This document shows, one piece after another, positions 54,809 to 64,000 of a stretch of 64,000 bases of DNA; position 1 is the first letter of the stretch; each line of letters begins with the position of its first letter. A program made the translations under genes and the position numbers. The notes under the pieces were generated by a model. The model saw only the letters and a program-made list of their open reading frames with translations. It made no database searches and was not told the DNA's origin. This DNA comes from Pseudomonadota bacterium (lineage in GTDB: Bacteria; Desulfobacterota; Desulfovibrionia; Desulfovibrionales; Desulfovibrionaceae), in the NCBI GenBank assembly GCA_018816865.1, contig JAHIUW010000029.1:1-64000 (forward strand), read 5' to 3'.

Positions 54809-56779
54809 TTGGATCGGTTTTTCATCACCACGCCCATCTATTACGTCAATGCCAAGCCCCACCTGGGGCATGCCTATACGACCATTGTGGCGGACAGCAT
54901 CGCCCGCTATCACCGCCTTGCCGGTCACGAAACATTTTTCCTGACCGGCACCGACGAACATGGCGACAAGATCGTCGAGGCCGCGGCAAAGGCGGGCAGC
55001 AGCCCGCAGCAGTATGTGGACACCATCAGCGAGCAGTTCCGCTCCCTGTTGCCCGAGCTGCAAATTTCCAACGATGATTTCATCCGCACCACCGAGGAGC
55101 GTCACAAGCAGGTGGTCCGGGACATCCTGCAGCGGGTGTACGACGCGGGTGACATCTACCTCTCCGAGTACGAAGGCCGCTACTGCACCGGTTGCGAACA
55201 GTTCCTGACGGACAAGGATCTGGATGCGAATGGCCTGTGTCCGGATCATAAGGTCGCGCCCACGGTCATCAAGGAGAAGAACTATTTCTTCCGCATGTCC
55301 AAGTACCAGGACTGGTTGAAGCAGCACATCCAGGACAATCCCGAGTTCATCCGCCCCGAGCACTATCGCAACGAGGTCCTGTCCATGCTGGACATGGGTG
55401 TGCTCGATGACCTGTGCATCTCCCGTCCCAAGTCCAGACTGGACTGGGGCATCGAGCTGCCTTTCGACTCCGGGTACGTGACCTACGTCTGGTTCGACGC
55501 GCTGATCAACTACATCACGGGCCTGGGGGGACCGGACAGCGAGAATTTCTCCAAGTTCTGGCCGCGCGCCAACCATCTGGTCGCCAAAGACATCCTGAAG
55601 CCTCACGCCATCTTTTGGCCCACGATGCTCAAGGCCGCCGGGTTCGAGCCTTATCAGAATCTGAATGTTCACGGCTACTGGCTGATGCAGGACACCAAGA
55701 TGTCCAAGTCCCTGGGCAATGTGGTCGAGCCGCTGGCCATGCGGGACACCTATGGGCTGGACGCTTTCCGTTATTTTCTGCTGCGCGAGATGCGCTTCGG
55801 CCGTGACGCCTCGTTTTCCGAACGGGCCCTGGTGGGACGGCTGAACGCCGACTTGGCCAACGACCTGGGCAATCTGTTCTCGCGCGTCTTGTCCATGACG
55901 CACAAATACTTCGGCGGCGAGGTCCCGGCCATGGGGCAGCGCAGCCACGCCGAGGATGTGGAGATTTTGGATCTGGCCCTGAACAGCTTTGCGAACTATC
56001 AGCAGTTGTTCCCCCGCTTCCAGTTTGGTCGGGCCCTGGAGGCCCTGTGGGAGCTTGTACGCGGGCTGAACAAATATGTGGATGTCACCGCCCCCTGGAC
56101 CCTGTTCAAGAACGGCGAGACCGAGCGTCTGGCCATGGTCATCGGGACGTTGCTGGGGTTGATGCGCAAGATCGCCCTGCATATCTGGCCGGTGATGCCG
56201 CAGACCGCCGAGACCATGTTTGCCCAACTGGGTGGGGAGTTCGACCCCTCGGCCATTGATCTGGGCAAGGAGGCCGAGGCCTTCGGTGACTTTCTGCAGA
56301 CCGGCACGAGGCTGGCCAAGGCCTCCAACCTCTTCCCGCGCGTGGAGTTTAAGGAGGTCGAGTCCGGGGGACAGGCGGAGCCCAGGCAGGACAACCCCAA
56401 GAAGGACAAACAGCCCAAGCAGCCCAAGACGCAGCAGCCCGCACCCGAGGTCGGCATTGCCGAATTCGCGGATTTCCAGAAGCTGGACCTGCGTCTGGGG
56501 ACCGTGCTCAGTGCCGAGCCTCATCCGGAGGCGGACAGGCTGTATGTGGTCAAGATCGACCTGGGTGAGCCGCAGCCGCGCCAGGTGGTGGCGGGCCTGC
56601 GTGAACACCTGGAGGTTGAATTCCTCGTCGGGCGGCAGGTGGTCGTGGTGGCCAACCTGGCGCCGCGCAAGCTGCGGGGGGTCGAGTCCCAGGGAATGAT
56701 CATGGCTGTGAAGGACAAGGATGGCCTGCAATTGTTGACTGCGACTGGCTTGGTGGAGAACGGCAGCAAGGTTTCGTAA
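54809..56779 (+). CDS. metG: Methionyl-tRNA synthetase
   Basis: A 656-residue class I synthetase. FFITTPIYYVNAKPHLGHAY carries the HIGH-type motif, a zinc knuckle follows (YCTGCEQFLTDKDLDANGLC), then the TKMSKSLGN motif (about residue 297), and a C-terminal EMAP/Trbp111-like tRNA-binding domain from about 550 (FQKLDLRLGTVLSAEPHPEA). The TTG at 54,809 is preferred because AAAAGGAGAGCGGCC precedes it and the product then starts MDRFFITTP as in related enzymes. An ATG at 54,791 would add six residues. A long charged linker (QDNPKKDKQPKQPKTQQ) joins the domains. Confidence 0.96.
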   Translation: MDRFFITTPIYYVNAKPHLGHAYTTIVADSIARYHRLAGHETFFLTGTDEHGDKIVEAAAKAGSSPQQYVDTISEQFRSLLPELQISNDDFIRTTEERHKQVVRDILQRVYDAGDIYLSEYEGRYCTGCEQFLTDKDLDANGLCPDHKVAPTVIKEKNYFFRMSKYQDWLKQHIQDNPEFIRPEHYRNEVLSMLDMGVLDDLCISRPKSRLDWGIELPFDSGYVTYVWFDALINYITGLGGPDSENFSKFWPRANHLVAKDILKPHAIFWPTMLKAAGFEPYQNLNVHGYWLMQDTKMSKSLGNVVEPLAMRDTYGLDAFRYFLLREMRFGRDASFSERALVGRLNADLANDLGNLFSRVLSMTHKYFGGEVPAMGQRSHAEDVEILDLALNSFANYQQLFPRFQFGRALEALWELVRGLNKYVDVTAPWTLFKNGETERLAMVIGTLLGLMRKIALHIWPVMPQTAETMFAQLGGEFDPSAIDLGKEAEAFGDFLQTGTRLAKASNLFPRVEFKEVESGGQAEPRQDNPKKDKQPKQPKTQQPAPEVGIAEFADFQKLDLRLGTVLSAEPHPEADRLYVVKIDLGEPQPRQVVAGLREHLEVEFLVGRQVVVVANLAPRKLRGVESQGMIMAVKDKDGLQLLTATGLVENGSKVS

Positions 56780-56784
56780 GTTCG

Positions 56785-56802
56785 GGGGCGTTTTGACGCC
56801 CC
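56785..56802 (+). other. Stem-loop after metG
   Basis: GGGGCG (56,785-56,790), loop TTTTGA, CGCCCC (56,797-56,802), with no U-run. Probably an mRNA end stabiliser or weak attenuator before the glycosyltransferase gene, which starts 23 bases later. Confidence 0.45.
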
Positions 56803-56824
56803 GTTGCATTGCAGGGCGTGGCGC

Positions 56825-57850
56825 ATGCGGATTCTGAACATCGACGGCGGATATTTCATCCGGGTTCTGCGGGAGATGGGGCACGAGGTGCTCAGCGTGG
56901 GCCGCGAGGGATGCTGTGACCTTGTGCTGGATGAGGTCGCGTCGTTGCGCAGGCTCATGGAATTTCTGGAGTCCAGGGCATTTCGCCCTGACCTGGTGCT
57001 CTGGGCCGACAACTGCCGGCCTCCTTCGGTGATTGGGTTCGAGTCCCTGCCCGCGCCCTGCATCGGATTTTCCATCGATCAGTACTGCAATCCGTGGCAC
57101 CTCCCTTTTTCCGCGGCCTTCGACTTGATGCTGGTGGCCCAGAAGGATTATCGGGATATGTTCCAGCACCGTGACTTGCCACGTCCGGTGCAGTGGTTCC
57201 CGCTGTTCTGCAACCTTGCCAAGGACGTTGACCTTGGTGCGGAGCGGGATATCCCCGTCTCCTTCGTGGGCACCCTGAGCGGTTCCATCAATAAGGGGCG
57301 CATGGATTTTTTGAATGCCTTCAAGCGGTTTCAACCCGTGTTCCTGCACCAGGGCCTGTATCCGCCCGTGTATGGGCGCAGCCGGATTGTGGTCAATCAG
57401 TCCGCAGCGGGGGAAATCAATTTCAGGACCTTTGAGGCCGCTGCCTGCGGGGCGGCGGTGCTGACCGAAGACATTGCCAACGGACAGGCGGAGATCTTCA
57501 CCCCCGGCGAGACCGTGCTGACCTATCCTCGTGGGGATGCCGAGGCCGCCGCCCGCGTGGCCCGCGAATGGCTGGCTCGCCCGGAGGACTTGGCCCGTGT
57601 GGCCCGCGCCGGACGCGATCTGGTGCTTGCCGAACACAGCGACAGGGTGCGGGCCCAGGAGATCATCCGCCATGCCGAGCGCTTGACGAGCAAACATTCC
57701 TGGAAGTGGCGATTCGAGAACCAGGGGATTGTGCGGGGCGAATTGGCCAAGATGTTCACCATGCTGGGCTCGGACTGGGAGTTGCCCATTCCACTCGCCC
57801 TGCGGGACTGTTACGTCCGTCTGGCCGGGCGGTATCTGTCCGCGCAATGA
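56825..57850 (+). CDS. CgeB-like glycosyltransferase (GT-B fold)
   Basis: A 341-residue protein. An N-terminal half like DUF3880 (FRPDLVLWADNCRPPSVIGF) and the C-terminal nucleotide-sugar half with NQSAAGEINFRTFEAAACGA and the loop AVLTEDIANGQAEIFTPGET follow the pattern of CgeB/spore-maturation-type glycosyltransferases in anaerobes, often acting on flagellin or surface glycans. The ATG at 56,825 is used; a TTG at 56,804 would add seven residues. No other glycan genes lie beside it. Confidence 0.8.
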   Translation: MRILNIDGGYFIRVLREMGHEVLSVGREGCCDLVLDEVASLRRLMEFLESRAFRPDLVLWADNCRPPSVIGFESLPAPCIGFSIDQYCNPWHLPFSAAFDLMLVAQKDYRDMFQHRDLPRPVQWFPLFCNLAKDVDLGAERDIPVSFVGTLSGSINKGRMDFLNAFKRFQPVFLHQGLYPPVYGRSRIVVNQSAAGEINFRTFEAAACGAAVLTEDIANGQAEIFTPGETVLTYPRGDAEAAARVAREWLARPEDLARVARAGRDLVLAEHSDRVRAQEIIRHAERLTSKHSWKWRFENQGIVRGELAKMFTMLGSDWELPIPLALRDCYVRLAGRYLSAQ

Positions 57851-58033
57851 TTGGTCCGGACGGCTGGGTTCTAGGGGTCTTTTCGCTGGACTCTCGGCCC
57901 GGCCTGAATTATAAAACCCGCAGCTTTTTTTATGGGAAACGCCTGCCCTGATCCTCCCTTCTCAGGCCGATCCCGTAGCGTGTCCCGCCCAATCCGGGGG
58001 CGCGTTGCGATAACCCGAACACCCATCGAGCAC

Positions 58034-61264
<3,231 letters not shown>

Positions 61265-61331
61265 CACCTGGCGCAACTCAATCAGCCGGATCAACCTTCA
61301 TCCAGCCGCGCCGACGTGGCGGGGAAGAGAT

Positions 61332-62747
61332 ATGAAACGTGAATTCTGTGGCCTGTTCGGCATTTACAACAATCCCGAAGCCGCACATATGACCTACCTT
61401 GGCCTCTACGCCCAGCAGCACCGGGGCCAGGAAAGCGCCGGCATCGTCACCTGGGATGCTGGCAAGCAATTCATCCGCGAACAGAAGGGCATGGGCCTGG
61501 TGGCGGACGTGTTCAACGAGCGCCACCTGCAAAAGGAATTGAAGGGCGACATCGCCGTGGGCCACGTGCGCTATTCCACCACCGGGGCCTCGCTGATCCG
61601 CAATGCCCAGCCCTTTCTGGTGAGCTTCGGCGACCTGCAGCTGGCCATCGCCCACAACGGCAACCTGTCCAACTCCTCCATGCTGCGCGCTGAGCTGGAA
61701 CATGCCGGGACCATCTTCCAGACCACCATGGACACCGAGATCATCGTGCATCTCATTGCGCGCCATATGTCCAAGGAGGGCATGTGTATCGAGGATGCCG
61801 TGGCCGCCGCCTGTCGCCGGGTGGAGGGCGCGTTCTCGCTGCTCATCCTGGCCAATGACAAGCTCATCGCCCTGAAGGACCCCAACGGCTTCAGGCCCCT
61901 GGCCTTCGGACGCATGGGCGATTCCTACGTCTTCGCCAGCGAGACCTGCGCCTTTGACCTGCTGGAGGCCGAGTTCCTGCGGCCGGTGGAGCCTGGCGAG
62001 ATGGTGGTCATCGACCGCGAGGGGGTGCGAAGCCTGCGCTACTGCGAGCCCAACGGCCGCAGCCAGTGCATCTTCGAGCTGATCTATTTCGCCCGCCCGG
62101 ATTCCAACATCTTCGATCAGAACGTCTACCAGTGTCGCAAGGCCATGGGCGCAGCCCTGGCGCGTGAGTGCCCGGTGGACGCCGATTTCGTGATGCCCTT
62201 CCCCGACTCGGGCAACTACGCCAGCGTGGGCTATGCCCAGGAATCGGGTCTGCCCCTGGAGTTGTGCATGATCCGCAATCACTACGTGGGGCGGACCTTC
62301 ATCAAACCCTCCCAGGGCGAACGCGACTTCTCCACCAACATGAAGCTGAACCCCGTGCGCAGCATGGTGGAAGGCAAGTCCATCCTGGTGGTGGAAGACT
62401 CCATCGTGCGCGGGACCACCATCCGCACGCGCATCAAAAAACTCAGGGACCTGGGCGCGCGCGAGATCCACATGCGCGTCTCCTGTCCGCCCATTAAGTA
62501 CGGCTGCTACTACGGCATCGACTTTCCCTCCCAGGACCAGTTGATTGCCGCGCAGATGAGTGTCCAGGAGATCGCCGAGGTGATCGGCCTGGACAGCCTG
62601 CACTACCTGAGCATCGAGGGGCTCTTGTCCTCGGTGCAGAATCCCAAGGATTTCTGCCTGGCCTGTTTCAATGGCGAGTATCCTGTGGCACCTTGCCTTG
62701 GTGTGAACAAGGAATGCCTGGAAACGATCCAAGGCATGAAGTCCTAG
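61332..62747 (+). CDS. purF: Amidophosphoribosyltransferase
   Basis: A 471-residue first enzyme of purine synthesis. The glutaminase nucleophile is Cys6 after a five-residue propeptide (MKREF-CGLFGIYNN). AQQHRGQESAGIVTWD and FSLLILANDKLIALKDPNGF mark the glutaminase domain; the PRPP loop is VVEDSIVRGTTIRTRI. Cysteines in CPPIKYGCYYGIDF and FCLACFNGEYP fit the [4Fe-4S] type of the enzyme. GGGGAAGAGAT precedes the ATG. Confidence 0.96.
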   Translation: MKREFCGLFGIYNNPEAAHMTYLGLYAQQHRGQESAGIVTWDAGKQFIREQKGMGLVADVFNERHLQKELKGDIAVGHVRYSTTGASLIRNAQPFLVSFGDLQLAIAHNGNLSNSSMLRAELEHAGTIFQTTMDTEIIVHLIARHMSKEGMCIEDAVAAACRRVEGAFSLLILANDKLIALKDPNGFRPLAFGRMGDSYVFASETCAFDLLEAEFLRPVEPGEMVVIDREGVRSLRYCEPNGRSQCIFELIYFARPDSNIFDQNVYQCRKAMGAALARECPVDADFVMPFPDSGNYASVGYAQESGLPLELCMIRNHYVGRTFIKPSQGERDFSTNMKLNPVRSMVEGKSILVVEDSIVRGTTIRTRIKKLRDLGAREIHMRVSCPPIKYGCYYGIDFPSQDQLIAAQMSVQEIAEVIGLDSLHYLSIEGLLSSVQNPKDFCLACFNGEYPVAPCLGVNKECLETIQGMKS

Positions 62748-62758
62748 GAGGATCGAGC

Positions 62759-63751
62759 ATGGGACCCAAAGCCCGGGAGCGGGATTGGCTGGCATTGGCC
62801 CGTGAGACCATCGATGTCGAAGCCCAGGGGCTGGTGCACGTCCGGGATCGGTTGGATGACGGCTTTGTCATGGCCTTGGAGATGCTGGCCGACTGCAAGG
62901 GTCGGGTCGTGGTCACGGGCATCGGCAAGTCCGGGCTCGTGGGCCGCAAGATTGCGGCCACCCTGTCCAGTACGGGCACCCCTTCTTTTTTTCTGCACCC
63001 CGTGGAAGGGGCCCACGGCGACCTGGGCATGCTCAGACCCGAGGATGTGGCCCTGGCCATCTCCAACAGCGGTGAGACAGACGAGCTGAATGCCATTCTG
63101 CCTGCCATGAAGGCCGCCGGGGTTCGGCTCATCGTCATGACCGGCTGCCGTGATTCGACCATCGGCCGACTGGCCGACGTGGTCATCGATGCCGGAGTGG
63201 AGCGCGAGGCCTGCACCCTGAATCTCGCACCCACGGCCAGCACCACGGCGACCCTGGCCTTGGGCGACGCCCTGGCCGTGTGCCTCATCGAATGGAAATC
63301 CTTCAAGGCCGAAGATTTCAGGCGCTGCCACCCGGGCGGCGCCCTGGGCCAGCGCCTGCGTCTGTCCGTGGCCGACCTGATGCATGTCGGGGACATCCCC
63401 GTGGCCCGGGAGAGCCTCCCCTTTGCCCAGGCCTTGGTCGCTTTGAGCCAAGGAGGGCTGGGAGCCCTGGCCCTGACCGACGGCGACGGGCGGCTGACGG
63501 GTATCCTGACCGATGGCGATGTGCGCCGCTCCCTGTGCGGTCCTCGTCCCGACCTTGAGGCCCAGGCCTCCGTGTTCATGACCAGGAAGCCCTCCTGCGC
63601 CGGGCCGGATTCCACGGCCGCCGAGGTCCTGGACCTGATGGAGGAAAAGGCCATCACCGTGGTGCCCATCGTGGACGGCGAGGGCCGGTTGACGGGCATG
63701 ATCCATTTGCACGACCTGCTGGGCAAGGGACTGCTCAAATTTTCCAGCTGA
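62759..63751 (+). CDS. kdsD: D-arabinose 5-phosphate isomerase
   Basis: A 330-residue KpsF/GutQ-family enzyme that makes the precursor of Kdo for lipopolysaccharide. N-terminal SIS domain (VVVTGIGKSGLVGRKIAATL, FFLHPVEGAHGDLGMLRPED, ISNSGETDE) followed by two CBS domains from about residue 205. Strong AGGAGG upstream of the ATG; 11 bases after purF, so co-transcribed. Links this stretch to the lipid A genes functionally. Confidence 0.93.
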   Translation: MGPKARERDWLALARETIDVEAQGLVHVRDRLDDGFVMALEMLADCKGRVVVTGIGKSGLVGRKIAATLSSTGTPSFFLHPVEGAHGDLGMLRPEDVALAISNSGETDELNAILPAMKAAGVRLIVMTGCRDSTIGRLADVVIDAGVEREACTLNLAPTASTTATLALGDALAVCLIEWKSFKAEDFRRCHPGGALGQRLRLSVADLMHVGDIPVARESLPFAQALVALSQGGLGALALTDGDGRLTGILTDGDVRRSLCGPRPDLEAQASVFMTRKPSCAGPDSTAAEVLDLMEEKAITVVPIVDGEGRLTGMIHLHDLLGKGLLKFSS

Positions 63752-63772
63752 CGGGAACCCTCGGAGACAGTG

Positions 63773-64000
63773 ATGAGCCTCAAAAACGACTCGCGCGAAC
63801 AGGTGTTCTGGGGGTGCCGGCCGGATGTCTGGGCCGGCCTTCTCATTTTGGGCATCACGGCCCTGCGCCTCTGGTTCGTACTCTCCGGGCAACTGGATCT
63901 GGTCCAGGACGAGGCCCAGTACTGGGACTGGTCGCGCACCTTGCAGCTGTCCTATTTCACCAAGGGCCCGCTCATCGCCTATATCATCGGCGCGGGGTCC
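63773..64000 (+). CDS. GT39/ArnT-like membrane glycosyltransferase, 3' end outside the window
   Basis: The first 76 codons are present. An N-terminal membrane helix (AGLLILGITALRLWFVLSG) is followed by the luminal-loop signature DEAQYWDWSRTLQLSYFTKG with the acidic DE and the KGPLIAY segment, typical of polyprenyl-phosphate-dependent GT39/ArnT transferases. GGAGACAGTG precedes the ATG. The substrate cannot be seen. Confidence 0.8.
   Translation, partial: MSLKNDSREQVFWGCRPDVWAGLLILGITALRLWFVLSGQLDLVQDEAQYWDWSRTLQLSYFTKGPLIAYIIGAGS

Noticed and set aside
53906-57847. Minus-strand open frame of 1,313 codons opposite ricT, metG and the glycosyltransferase
   Set aside because: Three well-supported plus-strand genes lie under it, and its translation is His/Gly/Gln/Pro-rich without domains. 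It is the antisense shadow of high-GC codon bias.

Overview
The window joins two unlike regions. Bases 1 to about 41,720 are most of an integrated tailed-phage genome (prophage). Bases from about 41,726 to 64,000 are core chromosome of a high-GC Gram-negative anaerobe. The core gene order is lysS, a lol permease, lolD, bamA, skp/ompH, lpxD, fabZ, lpxA, lpxI, followed by ricT, metG, carB, purF and kdsD. LpxI in place of LpxH, a BamA with an extra N-terminal domain, and this exact order fit the Desulfovibrionales (former Deltaproteobacteria). The taxonomic call is an inference from gene content.

Prophage layout. The left edge carries what looks like the end of an IS21-type insertion sequence, with its transposase start at base 23 on the minus strand. 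A LexA/CI-type repressor (minus strand) faces a small Cro-like gene, with repeated operator-like words around both. Early genes on the plus strand follow (1,771-7,372): a CII-like regulator, a DUF1376-type replication protein, RusA resolvase, several small Cys-rich or basic proteins and a DUF5675 protein. They end at a strong terminator (7,491-7,520). After an unusually long gap of about 680 bases come lysis genes (a 3-TM GTA-type holin and a spanin-like protein). Packaging and head genes are next: small and large terminase, P22-type portal, scaffold, and an N4-gp56-like major capsid protein. Connector and tail genes, a mosaic tail fibre and a set of probable ejection proteins follow. The last of these is a single 3,480-residue polyvalent protein (30,856-41,298). 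The head and tail genes suggest a short-tailed (podovirus-like) particle.

A minus-strand accessory cassette sits inside the late operon (27,496-29,082). It holds a lipoprotein gene in its own transcription unit, and a translationally coupled pair of a membrane protein and a RelE-like toxin with its own promoter and terminator. It is expressed against the late genes and so probably in the lysogen, which makes it a good candidate for an exclusion or defence module. The giant protein carries a repeated N-terminal motif, a glycine/alanine-rich region, an N6-adenine methylase domain, a zincin-like peptidase, a barnase/EndoU-like nuclease and large polyvalent-protein-associated regions, separated by recurring (F/Y)SR motifs. 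These two items are the most interesting content.

The prophage abuts a tRNA-Asn(GUU) gene (41,726-41,801, minus strand) with its own promoter and terminator. Arm-site-like repeats lie just inside the phage, so this is probably the attachment locus. Rightward, lysS heads an envelope-biogenesis operon (Lol lipoprotein export, BamA, Skp, lipid A synthesis) that ends at a terminator at 52,001-52,037. Two minus-strand genes (metallo-beta-lactamase fold, nitroreductase) come next. Then ricT, metG, a CgeB-like glycosyltransferase, carB, purF, kdsD and the start of a GT39-type membrane glycosyltransferase run to the window end.
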